NCBI RefSeq assembly: GCF_947507565.1
Contig: NC_089181.1
Span: 2,923,614 to 2,987,613 of the forward strand
DNA length: 64,000 nucleotides
Direction of reading: 5' to 3'
Origin: Oscarella lobularis
Lineage: Eukaryota > Porifera > Homoscleromorpha > Homosclerophorida > Oscarellidae
Shown: in pieces, positions 44,840 through 57,353 of the stretch
Layout of the letters: each line of letters starts with the position of its first letter
Numbering within the stretch: the stretch's first letter is position 1
Notes under the pieces: generated by a model
Databases searched by the model: none
What the model was told of the DNA's origin: nothing
The model's input: only the letters and a program-made list of their open reading frames with translations
Made by a program: the position numbers and the translations under genes

Positions 44840-47800
44840 TTAGATGGGAGTAACAGGAAAGCCCAACTGAGAGAGACGCCTCTCAATTTCAGCAGCATGC
44901 CGGTCATTGCACTCAGCACGCGGCGGCGTCGGCACACCGTCTATCGTTGCAAAGGCTTTCATCCCCTCCATTTTCTCCTGTCTCTTCTTCCTCTGAGCCT
45001 CTTCGGCACTTACTGATAAAATTCGAGCGTCAAACAATTTACCATCCAAATTGAAGAGTAGTCTAGTCACCTTTGGGCAGTTTTTCTGTATTGTCAACGC
45101 TGCCGCTGTTGTTCGACGTCCAATACGCTTCCTCTTCTGGTTCGGTCAAGTATCGAACTCCCACTTGCATTTCGAGATTGTGCAGATCCTCCCAACCCTG
45201 ACGAGTCTACAGACGCGAGTAGAACGCACTCGACTTTAAGCGGAAAACTTCCCACCTGAAACCAGAGGTGATGCATGCATCTTGCCACGTTGAACCGTCG
45301 TCTCTGCTCGACACGCAGCAGCCGTTTCACCAGATCGATTGCTGCGTAAAGAAAAAGAGATTCTAATGGGACGAGAAAACGTCACAAGCGGCGAACCTTC
45401 TCTCGATATCCCGGCCCAAGGATTAGGTGGAAACATGAAAGCAGCATTTTGAATTTGATCGGAAATTTCTTCGTCCTCGTTGAACGGGAACGTGCCGCTC
45501 AAACTGCGAGTGAGAAAAGGTTAGAGTTAGGAATCGAGAGAGAATGAAAAAAATCACCTGACGTAGATAATAACTCCAACAGCCCACATATCAAGGGACC
45601 GGTTGTAAGGCTTGTTCGTAAGGACTTCAGGCGCTAAGAAACGACGACAAGGATGACTCGATCAAAGATCCAAGAGCACAAGAGCGCGTACCTAAATAGG
45701 CCGGCGTTCCCACGACGGAATTCCTGAACGAATGATCGTGGATAATGCGCGCAAAGCCAAAATCACAGATCTTGACCTGAAAAAAAAAGAGGAAACCTAT
45801 AAAACAGCGTAAAATTGACTGTCGCTTATTACCTGCGGCATGTCCGATTCACTCGCAAGCAGAACGTTTTCCGGCTTCAGGTCGCAATGAACAATGTTCT
45901 TGCTGTGCAGATACTTCAATGCGCTGACAATCTAGAATCGAGAAACGTTGGATCAACTTCGGCGTGGACAAACGACTATTGCTTACCTGAGCAATCAAGA
46001 ATTTGGTGACCCGTTCAGAGAGTCGCCCTTTTTGACTGTTCAGTATCATCTCCAGCATGTCGTTTCTCATCTTTTCCATCACAACGAAGACCTTAAAAAT
46101 GTATAAAGGTAAAATTAATCTCCCTCTAGTCACTGTGTCCAATTGCCTTGTCAGGTGTCTCAAACATGTCCGCTAATATGACGATTCCCGGGTGGGTCAC
46201 GTTCTGCCAAGTAAAGCGACTCGAGAGCGCGTAAACAAAAAGCATCGTCGCAACCGACCTTAAGAATAGCTGCTTCGTTTTTCAACGCCGTTTCTTGTTT
46301 CGTAGGAAAGCGAGCTTTGTCGATGACTTTCACTGCCACTTCGTTGCCAGACAAACGATGTACTCCTGGAGAATACATCAATGAGGAAGGAAGGACTAAA
46401 TTTAGCTCTTTTAGCCTCACCTGCGTACACAGTTCCAAATTGGCCAGATCCAAGGACCTCGTCACTGTAGATCTGATACAGCTCGCCGACTTTCTGATAA
46501 AACAAAAAACAAGGACGCGTCGCGCTCAAGAAAAACAAACACAATGAGAAACCCCCCGCTGTGAACGTACAGGTTTAGGTTTCTCCTTTTCTGCTCCGTC
46601 CACTTTGTCATCTATTTTCGCCTCCGAAGACGGAGCCTTAGCTAGAAAACAAAGAATGCCTCATCGAACGATTTTGAATTTTCGTCACTATTAAAATTAA
46701 CCGTTCTTGACTTCCTTCGCCTGTGCCTCCTTCAGCGGCACAATTGCATTGTTAATCGCCTCGCACCACAAACCAGCTTCGTTGGGAGAAGACGCCACTT
46801 GAACGGGACTGTTTCCGCCGCTGTTCTCGCCGCAATAAATCAACGCGCAAGCCATGCGTATCGTAAAACAATGCGGCGTCCAATTGGGAGGCTGCCTCTC
46901 GGCTTGAGCAGCGCCAGCAAAATCGACGCTCAGTATTTCTCGCAGCGGTATCTCCTAGAAATAGAAACGAGATAGGGCAATAGGGATAGCCGGAGCACAC
47001 GTACCATGAGCTTCGGACCGTCGTTCTTCTTATAAAGGCAAAGACTTTTCGTCGTCAGTCTCCACCAGTGGCTTTTTCTCTAAACGTAAAAGAAATCAGA
47101 GACCGGTCAACGTTTCTTTTTCCGAGTCACCTTTGTATCGGCCTTTGTGAAGTGAGTCATGTATCCCTCTTTCAGCACTTTCGCCGCATATCGTTTCGTA
47201 TTTCGAACGGACTGAAATAATCGTATCAGCGGAATGTTGGGCGCGTTCGTCAGTTGAACGGGCGCAATCGACGCCACCGACTCCCGGTCCGTTTCGGGTC
47301 CCGTTTCCGACGACGCGTCGCTGCCGACGTGATCCCCGCCGTTTTGACTCGGCGTCGGCGTGTGCTCTTCCTCGTCGCTGTCGCTGGGCTGGTCACGAAC
47401 GGTCGACTTGCTTTCTCCGTAGCTCGGATTCGGCATGCCGTCTGGATCTAAAAAATAAACATTGTCTACTTTTGATTATGTAACACGGGGGATCTTGCCT
47501 TCTGTGCCTTCTGTTATGCGACGAATGTATGGAGCTTCACAATCGCGCGGCACATAACGTTCACACTTTTCGTGCACGTTGTACTTGCAGTCTCGACACT
47601 GCTTTCCTTGTCTTATTGCTCCCCATAGCTACAGAAAGAGAGAAGGTCAAAAAGAAGTTTAGAGCGGAACCTCTGCTGTTGGCGTATTAGACTCACCAAT
47701 TTCTTGCACAACATGCACAACGTCAGCGTCTTGTACGTATGTATGGCAAAACAGTGAGGAACGGCTACTTTGCCTTTGCCCGCCTCTCTCAACGCCAAAT

Positions 47801-48999
47801 CAATCACAATCGGACGGCACGTATACATTCCGCCTTGCTTCAGCTGCGGCGAACTGTGCGGCATGGAAATGATCTCCTGAAGAGAAGAATGAGAAGACAG
47901 GATCGTCGACGAACTCGACGCAATCGACAGCCGACGCAATTTCTTCTCTCGTTGACGCGAACAGTTATTGGGAATCTTGTACGCGCATCTCTTATGATAA
48001 TTCCCACCGCATCCTAACAGAGGAAACATAATAATAATAATAATAATTCATTAAGATCAATAAAAAATAAACGTCGCCATTCTAGATGTGTTGATTCTAT
48101 AGCATAGATCATCTCACCGTGACATTTCAATCCCTGTCGGATGAGACCCCAGAGAAATTCGCCGCAAAAGTCGCAAAACGCCGGCGATTTGTACGTGTGA
48201 ACGCTCAGAATGTGCGGTAGGATGTTGCTGCTCTCCCGTGTGAACGCTTTCAAGTGCGGAAACAGACGCGTAAATATTAACATTCGTAATCAGCTAAGGG
48301 GACGTCCTCACAGGAAAGTACGATCTCGATGACGTCACCCGACCGAAGATCCGAGACGTCGGCGAGACGTTCGACAGTCTCGCCTTCGATCGCATCGCCC
48401 CGGTGACGCATGAGTAGTATGTGATTGTGCAGATCGAGATACTGATTGATGTGCTCCAAGTACTGCGCGCGCGCGCGCGAGAGAGAGAGAAAGAAAAAGA
48501 AATGAAAGAAGGGTTATCGAAAAGAAAACGCGTCGTTCGCGGGGGGGTTCCCTTTAGCCCTTTGCCCGTTGTCGCTCGCGCGCGAAGGAAAAACCCCGAG
48601 AAAGAGAGGGGGCGGAGGTCAATAAGAGGAAACGATGCGTTTCGCGTCACACGCGCAAGCGCCTGTGTGCCAAGACGACTTTCTTTTCGCTATACTAGAG
48701 AAATAGCGCTTTCGGTCGATTCTAAGGCGATCGTTTGGTCGTCGAACGCGAATCGTTCGCGAGTTTCGCGTTTTTTTTTTCGAGCGCGCGCGAACGCGGG
48801 GAGAGGAAGAGACCAACCCCCCCATATTTTTTGCTTTCCCCCTGTTTCGACGTACGTGTCGTTCGAGAAAGTGAAGAGCCTGGTCGAAGAGCGTTTCCAT
48901 GTCCATCGTGCGGAGTTCGACTTGTTCGCGAACGAGACCGCACTGGAACGTGAGTCGCTTCGCCCCTTCGGACGAATCGGGAGACGACGGCTCCACCAT
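44840..48999 (-). CDS. PRKD: Protein kinase D
   Basis: A DAG-activated Ser/Thr kinase of the trans-Golgi network and stress signalling. The start at 48999 gives [20 protein letters not shown] then the ubiquitin-like-domain part [13 protein letters not shown]. The first C1 finger is [40 protein letters not shown]. The second begins [20 protein letters not shown]. The PH domain follows ([20 protein letters not shown] onward, [18 protein letters not shown]). The kinase domain has [18 protein letters not shown], a [12 protein letters not shown] lysine, and exons to DYVGFPVTPI-like end [11 protein letters not shown]. Full PKD order C1-C1-PH-kinase is present in many small exons. A GC/GA low-complexity tract lies in an early intron near 48465-48500. 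Confidence 0.93.
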
Positions 49000-49228
49000 C
49001 GCGGGCCGGTAGACGAGGAGAACGAGAACGACGCGAGGACACGAACGGGGGGACAGATTGGGGTAAGACGCCTGCGCAATGCGCACAGCGTGCGGGTTTC
49101 CCGAATGTCGGTACTTTTTGAAACGGGCACGCCCCACCGGAATCAACTAGAAGAAGACTTCATGGAATGCGTTTCATGACGCGTTACTACACTGAGAACA
49201 GAAAACAAGCAGCAACAGGTTTTAAATT

Positions 49229-50193
49229 CTACTGAACTTTTTTCTTGAAGAAGGGAAGTCGAGCCATTATTCTGGAGAGACAAACTGGTGTGACGCAATT
49301 AGAGCAATGCGATTAAGAAAGCATACTTGTTTTGCAAAACGCACAACTGCTGTTTTCCTTTGGCTGCCATTTCATCGACTTTAGCCTTTAGTATAACAAC
49401 AGATCATAGAAACTGTAAACAATACAAGAATACAACGTACCTGATTTTTCTCGTACAATTTTGGAAGAGTGAAAAACGCTAAAATGCCTGAAAAAAATCA
49501 TTAGTGTTATTATATACCATATGCAGACTACTCACCAACAATGAAAAGGGTCAAAGTGCTACAGCAGCCAACAACTGCCTTGATAATCGCCACAGCAATT
49601 CCAAACTTGATCGATTCCACAAAATTATCGACAGCGAGAAAGCGAACAAGACATTTAGCTTCGTTAATCAACAGCTCACGAGTCTGCCGAGCAAAACACA
49701 CCACCTGCAAGGAAGAAAGAGACAGGATATCCCCAACTTGCTCACATAGCCTTCATCTCTCTCATCTCACCTGACTGTCAGAGACCAAAGAAGCAATGTC
49801 GGCGTTCACGTAAGACCTGCAAAAGAACAATCCTTCAGACCTCTTTTCACCTATCTGTTGCTATACTGAAACGGATTCGTCTGCGGTTCCTTTTGCACAG
49901 CCTGTTTCAGAGCGACGACCAATCGCCATCCAAGCGATACGGCAAGAATCGATTGGAGAGCGAGACAAACGACTTGAATAGCAGTATAACATAGCAATGC
50001 GAGAGCGAACGTCAGAAGGACGGCAAAAACGGTGCCCGTCAACTTGGGACTTCGCCAGTAGAGAACGTAGAGAACTAAATAAGGAACCCATTCAAAAGAC
50101 TGCTTACAAAGATCGACTACACAAACTCACCCTTTGGACTCAAGAATCTCAGTGCCGGGTATTCGCTCGCTGGCGGATAGTCCGACGAGCTTT

Positions 50194-50237
<44 letters not shown>

Positions 50238-50612
50238 GCGTCGTTGTCGACAGGTGAGATGACGCCTAAAAATAAAACGTGATTCGTTGATGATCTGACG
50301 TGTTACAGCACAGCTGCGGTCGAAGATCTCATTGCGTGTGCCGTCACACCAGTTTCAAGATGGCGTAGGGAGTTCGCGCGAACGCTTACTTTCTTCTTCT
50401 TTTTCCTCCGCTTTCTCGTGCGGCTTTCGCTCTTCGAGCATTTGGGACTTGGTCGCTTCGGTCACGGCGTCGTTGATGACGTCGCGAGTCATGTCGTCGG
50501 CTATGTCTTCGGCTCCGCGGTACAGATCGTCTTCCGTCGTCGAGACGGGTTCTTCGTTGTGAGCGTCGTCGTTGTCGGACGGCAACGAAGCTTGGAATGG
50601 CTCAGTTTCCAT
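49229..50612 (-). CDS. RTN: Reticulon
   Basis: An ER membrane-curving protein. The ATG at 50612 starts METEPFQASLPSDNDDAHNE, an acidic N-terminal region with poly-Gly and poly-Asp stretches encoded by (CGTCGT)n/(GCCGCC)n at about 50195-50240. The reticulon homology domain follows: VLYWRSPKLTGTVFAVLLTF, the first hairpin ALALLCYTAIQVVCLALQSI, the loop SYVNADIASLVSDSQ.., LINEAKCLVRFLAVDNFVES, the second hairpin GIAVAIIKAVVGCCSTLTLF and ILAFFTLPKLYEKNQ. It ends ARLPFFKKKVQ, where KKVQ fits a KKxx ER-retrieval signal. Confidence 0.9.
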
Positions 50613-50825
50613 GCACGCTGGCTTGCTCTGCTGCAGCACGAGGTCAATGCGCAAGAGGTCACGTTTAACGCACGCTATCTGCTATGTTTAAATGTGACGT
50701 CATATTCTTTGCGCAAGACTACGGTGAACTACATAACCAGCGTCAGTTTTTCTGTACTTGGAAAGGAATGTCACTCTAAACATTTAGGTTAATTAGGTAA
50801 ATTTGTAACAGAAATTAATTAATGT

Positions 50826-51775
50826 TCTATACCTCTTTTCCACTTGGTCCTTTACAGCATTTTGCAATCTATACCAAAATTATATAACAATTCAGAAAAC
50901 GTATCATAGCTAACCACAATAATAATGACGACAACGATGACAGCAATTCCAATTGTCAACCCAACAATAAATCCAGCCAATTTTCCTCCTGAAATACGAC
51001 AATGAGGACAACAGCCATCGTCAAGGTGAATAAGATCTTGGAAAAATGCACAGTTTGGAAGTGCACACGTAGCAACAGCACAGGCAAATTGACACTTGTT
51101 GTGTAGACCTTCGCAACTACAGGTGCAGGGAGTGCACTCCCGTTGTTGCCAGTGGCCCTCAGGACCAACAAAAGCTCCATTCGTCGTTACACAACCTTCA
51201 AAAATTTACAATAGCCAATGGTCAGTGCTCTGATTTCTCACCTATGGAAGAACAGTACGAATCTGTAGGACATACTACATCGCCACTGTCGCACGAACTG
51301 CACGCGAGCATCAATATTTCTTTTTGCTTTGGCATATTTCGGTCACTTACCACTCCGTACAGCCGTCGAGACCCACAAACTTGCTGCCGTGAGGATAAAC
51401 GGTTCCGTTATAATGACAGACTACGACGACGACGACGAGATCTTATACATGTATCGGCAATGGTAATTACAGTACTTCCGTACCAGGCACCACGCACGCC
51501 GTGCCACCGCACCCAGTAGCACAACAGATTTGAGACTCTGGGCAAGACGACTCTGTACAAGTCTCCGCACATATTCCATTGCTCATCGGCGGACAATGAG
51601 AATTCCCTTGAGCGTGATCATGATCGTGGTCCGCAAGAAGACCTGTCGACAAGACTAGATTACGATCACAAGCCAGCACCACCCGCAAGCGAAAGTCGCT
51701 CTGTGCGCGCGACAAACGCCAGTGCGTGCCTTGGAGTAGCACAAGAGCTACGACGACTGTGCAGTAGGAGCGCAT
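50826..51775 (-). CDS. Single-pass membrane protein with WAP and VWC-like domains
   Basis: Signal peptide MRSYCTVVVALVLLQG at 51775, then a His/Asp patch (ADHDHDHAQGNSH). A WAP four-disulfide segment follows (CPPMSNGICAETCTESSCPE, ICCATGCGGTACVVP). Next are VWC/pacifastin-like Cys modules (CHYNGTVYPHGSKFVGLDGC, CTPCTCSCEGLHNKCQFACA, HLDDGCCPHC), a transmembrane helix (LAGFIVGLTIGIAVIVVVII) and a short tail IAKCCKGPSGKEV. It probably acts at the cell surface, as a protease inhibitor or growth-factor-binding protein. That role is inference. Its layout resembles the 61285-62191 gene. The first intron may use a GC donor (CCAAG then GCACGC). Confidence 0.78.
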
Positions 51776-51904
51776 TCTATCGCGTCCAAGTCTTCGTCTG
51801 GTTTAACTGTGTGCATGCGCACGCCTTTGTTTATGTGGCTGGTGATCGAATGACAGTCAATAACTTATAAATAACTCATGTTGTTCTACTGTACGGTCTC
51901 TCAG

Positions 51905-52486
51905 TCAGTTGCAACACCAGAGGCTCTGTCGAATGCGATGTCCGAGTGACGCGAGGAAATTCCTTTCCCTTTCCTGAGACAATTGCAGCCGTACGTCGGT
52001 GGGGCTGTCTCCTTGATCAAATTTATTACTAACAGGCTGGACTTCTTTTTCCGAGAAAGGCATTCCACTGCTGGCGGAGTTATCACCGGGCCACTGGTAG
52101 TACAGTAGTTCTTCGCCCCTGATGGCTTCGAGTACCTGCTTCAAGCAGTCTTGCCACTGCTGACATGTCGTTGCAGAATTAGCAAAGAAATAATAGTTGC
52201 CTTTGCCGGTGATTAGACAAAAACGTTCGTTTTCGGATATTTCCGACGGAAAGACGTCGTTACAGATTCGCCGTTCAAATCCTTTTCTAAGCAGAGACGA
52301 ATTTTCGTCAAGCATGACGACGGCTTTGAACAAACCGCTGTCCGGTATTTCATTAACGAGCAGACCGTTTCGATAGAGACGCCAGTTGCGCAGACGCCAA
52401 GTCCGCCGAGCGCCATGACAATAATGTAGAAGCCCTTCGCAAATGAAAGGATTAGCAGTACTATCAGTGATGACGGGAAGGCTCAT
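51905..52486 (-). CDS. PH-domain protein
   Basis: A single open exon from ATG 52486 (MSLPVITDSTANPFICEG). Residues about 15-120 form a pleckstrin-homology fold: GLLHYCHGARRTWRLRNWRL, then ERFCLITGKGNYYFFANSAT and the C-terminal helix CQQWQDCLKQVLEAI with the conserved Trp. The tail is polar and ends RIRQSLWCCN. PH domains bind phosphoinositides or proteins. No further domain identifies a family. It may have more exons upstream. Confidence 0.65.
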   Translation of the reverse strand: MSLPVITDSTANPFICEGLLHYCHGARRTWRLRNWRLYRNGLLVNEIPDSGLFKAVVMLDENSSLLRKGFERRICNDVFPSEISENERFCLITGKGNYYFFANSATTCQQWQDCLKQVLEAIRGEELLYYQWPGDNSASSGMPFSEKEVQPVSNKFDQGDSPTDVRLQLSQERERNFLASLGHRIRQSLWCCN

Positions 52487-52662
52487 TGTGTGTGTATCCA
52501 ATAGCTCTTCTGTCTTTGTTACCTAACAAAGGATATTTTGCCCTATACAGAAATTGGTCACGTCATGATGACGTCATAAACATCTTTTTATAGGTAATCA
52601 CCAAAACAGCAATCATAAATATAATACATAAGATATATGTTACAGTACAACTAGCGATTTAC

Positions 52663-53631
52663 CTACTCATTTTCCTCAATGGCGTCTGCCAAAAATTCGT
52701 CCAGTTTCTCAACCATTTCCTCAGAATAGTGCAGATTAAAGGCGTGAGCACACTTCACGGCACAAATCTTCATGTCGGGATACTCTTCGAGAATATTCTC
52801 GTACATTCCCTTGGGTACCCAGTGATCGGACCGCGTGTAGAAGACGACAACGCGATCCTTGTGTCGTAGGAGATCGTCGACGTGATAGCCGCGCAGAAGA
52901 TCGATCGCCTCTTCGCCGAGCGTCATTGCATTCACAATTCCCCGTCGACCGGCCTTGAGAAACGTCACGATTGCGTCAAACATGTAGCCGCGATGCGACT
53001 CGGGCGGATGAAATATTTCCTCCAATTTCGAGCTGACCATACGCCAGAGCAAGAATCGAGGAATGGAAGTGAATCCGTAGATGAGAGCACGTGCCAAATA
53101 GGGATGATTTTTCACCATGGGACCGAACCATTGGCCGGTTTGCGACTCGTGCATTTGACCAATGACGGGACAGAGAAAGGCGACGTTACGCACTCGATAC
53201 TTTTCCAAGCGATCGCTATTGAGTAGCTGAAGCGTCATGTAGCAGCCTAAAGAATGGGCTATTATCGTTACGTCGGCACCGGCGGGGATCAGGCGATCCA
53301 TGACGGCGAGTTTGTGTTCGATTTGCTCTTTCATGTCGCTCGCACTTTTCGTCTGCACTTTCTTCTGATCGCTCGTCAAATCGTTCGGATCTTGACTGCA
53401 GTAGGACATGGAGACGACGTTCGCTTTGTCTTTCGCTCGTTTCGACAAGCGATCGAGAAACGGTTTGTAGAGGCTGATGATTCCCGGGTTTCCCGGTATG
53501 ACGACGACGTAGGGACGCGCTGGAGATGGCGGCGACGACGACGACGAGAGATCCCACGAGGCGACGAGTTGGGTGGGATGGCCGGCAATGAGGCGCGTCT
53601 CCGCGTAGAGGTTCGGAAAGGTTGTCGTCAT
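52663..53631 (-). CDS. LDAH: Lipid droplet-associated hydrolase
   Basis: An alpha/beta hydrolase of lipid droplets. Intronless, 322 residues, starting MTTTFPNLYAETRLIAGHPT. It has the family entry motif VVVIPGNPGIISLYKPFLDR. The nucleophile Ser is in IIAHSLGCYMTLQLL, LCPVIGQMHES follows, and FYTRSDHWVPKGMY supplies the likely acid with the base in CAVKCAHAFNLHYSE. The triad is intact and length matches human LDAH. Confidence 0.93.
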   Translation of the reverse strand: MTTTFPNLYAETRLIAGHPTQLVASWDLSSSSSPPSPARPYVVVIPGNPGIISLYKPFLDRLSKRAKDKANVVSMSYCSQDPNDLTSDQKKVQTKSASDMKEQIEHKLAVMDRLIPAGADVTIIAHSLGCYMTLQLLNSDRLEKYRVRNVAFLCPVIGQMHESQTGQWFGPMVKNHPYLARALIYGFTSIPRFLLWRMVSSKLEEIFHPPESHRGYMFDAIVTFLKAGRRGIVNAMTLGEEAIDLLRGYHVDDLLRHKDRVVVFYTRSDHWVPKGMYENILEEYPDMKICAVKCAHAFNLHYSEEMVEKLDEFLADAIEENE

Positions 53632-53911
53632 CGTTGCGCTGCGGTCTAGTCACTGGGAACGCTTGCTGAAGACAGCGGCTATGACTAGGTTCCGAATCAC
53701 GAGCCGGTGACGACCTAAAAAAAACCATGACTCAGAACATGCGCGCCTGCGTTGTTCAGCAAAGTGGGCGGCACTACAGTAGGATTTATAATTCGGCTTC
53801 TAATTTTGCGCACAATATAATCCGAAAATAAATGTTTTCTCGCCTGGACAAGAAAAAGCTTCTGTGCACTAATCAAAAAATGCTACAAAAAAAAGTTCTA
53901 AAAACTATTGA

Positions 53912-56900
53912 TCAGATCATTTCAAAACCAAATGATCCTTCATTTATGGCCAATAAAAGCGAGGATTGAAGCTGTTCATACGATTCGTAATCAGGCAAAC
54001 ATATCTGATTAAAACTAGAAAAGAAAGAAAAGTCAAAAGAATCGTCATCGTTCCCCTCGCGTTTACTAATTTTTTTTACCAACCAAGTATGTGCTGTCGG
54101 CAGTCCGTTGATGCGTGCCGACGAGTGGGTCACCGTAAACTTTGGCGACAATTCCGAGAATCCTCCAGGAGGAATCTGAGACGATCCTGTGGTGAACTGC
54201 AACAACTGCGCCATCTCCTCCTGAGTGAAACTGCTCACAGCAGACCAAAACCACGTAGTAACCTAAGAGAGCGTGAGGCCGTTTGGATTAGCCAACGAGA
54301 CAACGTGACTCACATTCGACGACATCCAGAAGCCTTCCACTTTACTGTATTTCCGAAGATCTTTCACGTTGTACTTGCTAGCGCCACACATTAGAAGCTA
54401 AACACATCTTGGTCATTGAATAAAATGACAAAAACGTTCATTTCTTAATTATAATTAACCTCCAATTCATTTTCGTCAAAGACGCTCAACAAATCAATGG
54501 GAACAATTTCACTTAAACCTGAAGGAAGAAACCTCAAATTGTTTCATTGACTAAGTATATAAATTTTTCCACCAGACCCTTTACGAACGCCTCGATTTGA
54601 CTTCGCACTTGATCAACCAATCGAAATTGGGTCATGAGGTCCAAGTACTCCAGTTTGTTTGCATTCGTCACCATAATGTCTTCGCCATTCGGCTTGAGAG
54701 GAAAGGTCTGCGCACAAAAACATCGACGAATACGCGCGCAGCAACGAATTCGACAAACTTTGAGATTCCCGTCGACGTATAGGTCCTCAGCAAACACGAG
54801 CTCCAAATCGTCCACGTCGTTCTCCTTGATGTATTTGATTTTTGCGACGTAAAACTCCGGATCGTCACTTTCAAAATGCTACAAAAACAGAATTCAAAGA
54901 TGATGGTAAAAAGAAAAACGATTTCACTTTGCCCGTGACGCGAAGACCAACTAGTTGAGCGAGAAAGGATCGACTGAAACGGGCTTTGACGTATCTCGGA
55001 TTGCCCTGAGCCGTTTCATAGAGACACTTCCCAACGAGACGACCAGCAAATTCAAAATCCTTCAGCCGGTTATTCGCACCGTAACTTGGATGAAGCTAAA
55101 AAAACGACGCTACACGCATAGAAAGAGACGTAAGGAAGATAAAGTACCAATGCCTGAGGATCGTCCTTTTTGAATCGTTGAAAGAGATCCTCCGATGGGT
55201 CCAGGAGAGCGTCGAAGAGAAGAACGAAAAGTTCTCGTCCAAGACCGCCCCAATCAACGCCTTTAGAGTCTGGTGAGGACGGCCTTCATATACCTAAGGT
55301 AATGTACCTCGTTCGTTTTCAAATGAAACTGACCATGCCTTGCACCAATCTTTCACGTGAAACCTCCCTAGCACTTCCATTGCCTAAGAAGAGAAAAAGC
55401 GTTTCAGGGCGCATGTGGAAAAGATCTATTCAAACGTGAGATAGGATCTTGCGTCTGTTCAAGTCAATCTGAATGCTCTTTCTCGAGTGATCCTTGTGGT
55501 GCTTTATGAGCTCTCTCTGAAAGAAGTCCTGCTTATCGCGAAAATTTCTTGAACCACCTGGAATTGAAAGAGAGAGGCGTCGACGTTGATTTGGCTGAAA
55601 GCAGACCATGCTACTCTTACCCATTTTCTGCGAGAGAAAATGAATAAACAGAGCGCCTAATTCGTCTCGATGTCTTGACAAGAGCGTCACTTTCTGATAT
55701 CCGTCGTCAAGTGTGAACATTTGATCGCGCTGAGAGCCGCCGCCGCCAGAGAACACGTCGACGTCCGTAGCTGACATCCTTCGATCTCCCACGCACGTCT
55801 CCCCTAGTATTTCAAAGTCCTCTTCGACTGATGCAGCTCTCGATGCCCTGCCCAAGCGATTTCGTAGTTTCTTCATTAGACCGAGAGGCGGAGTTGCGCT
55901 GCCTTTCATCATCTGACTGTCTTCGCGGGGTTTGTTCTCCAGACCTTGATAGCCAAAGAAAAACTAAGGGAGGAAAAAGGAAGTCGTCAAACTTTGTATT
56001 CCTAATGCGTTTAATTAGACTTCTTACTTTCGTTCCCGGGCATAGTCGAAAGGTGTGCAGTTTCTTAGGAAATATGAAGAGCTTGAATTCCTTGATACTT
56101 ATTTGCTACGGCAAATGGTCTAGACTACGCGGCACGTGCGTCTAACCCCAATAGCTCACTTTCGGCGAAATGTAGCAGTAGACTTTTTTGTGCTTCAAAC
56201 TCTGCTTTTCCACGTCGCACACCTTCGCTTCAAAGTAGGACTGAAAGTTTCTCTTGTCCTTGTCCGTGCTCTTCATTACCGTTTCATACAACGTTGCTAC
56301 CAAAGTAAAAGAAAATTGAGAAGAGAAACAAAAGGCTGTGTGCCTTCGTCTTACGGCTGACACAGAGAATGCCCAGATCAGCGTCAATTATGTGCTGATC
56401 AAAATACGTCATCCTCGCCTCGAAGTATCCTTCGTTCGGCAAAGTAAACGTCACTCTAAAGTAGCCTGGACGCACTTGGGACTTAACCGACTGAACAACG
56501 GCTTCCTCATCGACGCTGTCCGGCTAAACACCAAAGAGAATTCTAAGTATACGGACAACGAGAGTCGTCTGACCTCGGCGACGTGAATACGAAGCCCCTG
56601 TTCGTGCAGAAAGGCGTCTCTGCTACACAAATTTCCATATTGGTCTCTCAAGACGATCATCACCGTTTGACAAATGCCGCTTGCTACCACCATCCTTTTC
56701 TCCTGTTTGTCAATGTGCGATTTGGACATGCAGACGTCGCCTGATAGGACGGTTTTTTCAAACGGACTACCGTCGACGTGACATTCGCCGACTTGAACCG
56801 AAATCGCGTACTTTCCCGATTTTCTTGTCGTAAACTTCACCAACGTTGTCTTTTCGTCGTCATCTGCGTTGCTAATAACCGTCACGTGGTCGTCTCCGTC

Positions 56901-57279
56901 TGGATCTTTCACTTTCACATCCGGAACGGGATTATTGAAACCACCAAAGCGCTTATGAATCTATTGAACCATACGTAGGGAGACCTTACACCGAGAGATT
57001 TCCCTCTTTTACCTTTATCCTAAAGGTGAGTGTCTGGCCAGCTATTAGAGGATCTTTGCTCGTCCACTCGATCGAACTTGAGTGAGCCAGCCACCAAATA
57101 TAATTTGGAATCTGACTTCCACTCGTTCCCCCAGCAGATCGTCTTTCGTTGACAATACGACGAAAAAAGGCGAATAAGGCGCCGAAAAGACCACGACGAA
57201 AACGATGAAAAACAAAACAAAAAAACATAGCCCCTAAAGAAAAACAGCCCATCAGAAGACCCCATGCCCAAACTCCCAT
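53912..57279 (-). CDS. AREL1: HECT-type E3 ubiquitin ligase AREL1
   Basis: An apoptosis-inhibiting E3 ligase. The ATG at 57279 gives MGVWAWGLLMGCFSLGAMFF, an N-terminal membrane segment as in human AREL1. Then comes WLAHSSSIEWTSKDPLIAGQ. A filamin-type Ig repeat follows (FTTRKSGKYAISVQVGECHV). Linker exons give FNFQSYFEAK-like and KKVYCYISPK blocks and NFRDKQDFFQRELIKHHKDH. The HECT domain has EFAGRLVGKCLYET, FSRSFLAQLVGL, DLELVFAEDLYVDG, VTNANKLEYLDLMTQFRLVD, LLSVFDENELELLMCG, LLQFTTGSSQIPPGGF and the catalytic Cys in HTCFNQICLPDYESYEQLQS. The end is SFGFEMI. Confidence 0.93.
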
Positions 57280-57353
57280 TTACCGCCTGCAGCAACACAG
57301 ATAAGAACTATAAAAGCCGCTTGAACGACTAAACACAAAGAGAGAAGAGTCTT

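Noticed and set aside
48421-49179. A 252-codon plus-strand frame opposite protein kinase D exon 1
   Set aside because: No start context or domain, basic low-complexity translation, and antisense to a recognised exon.
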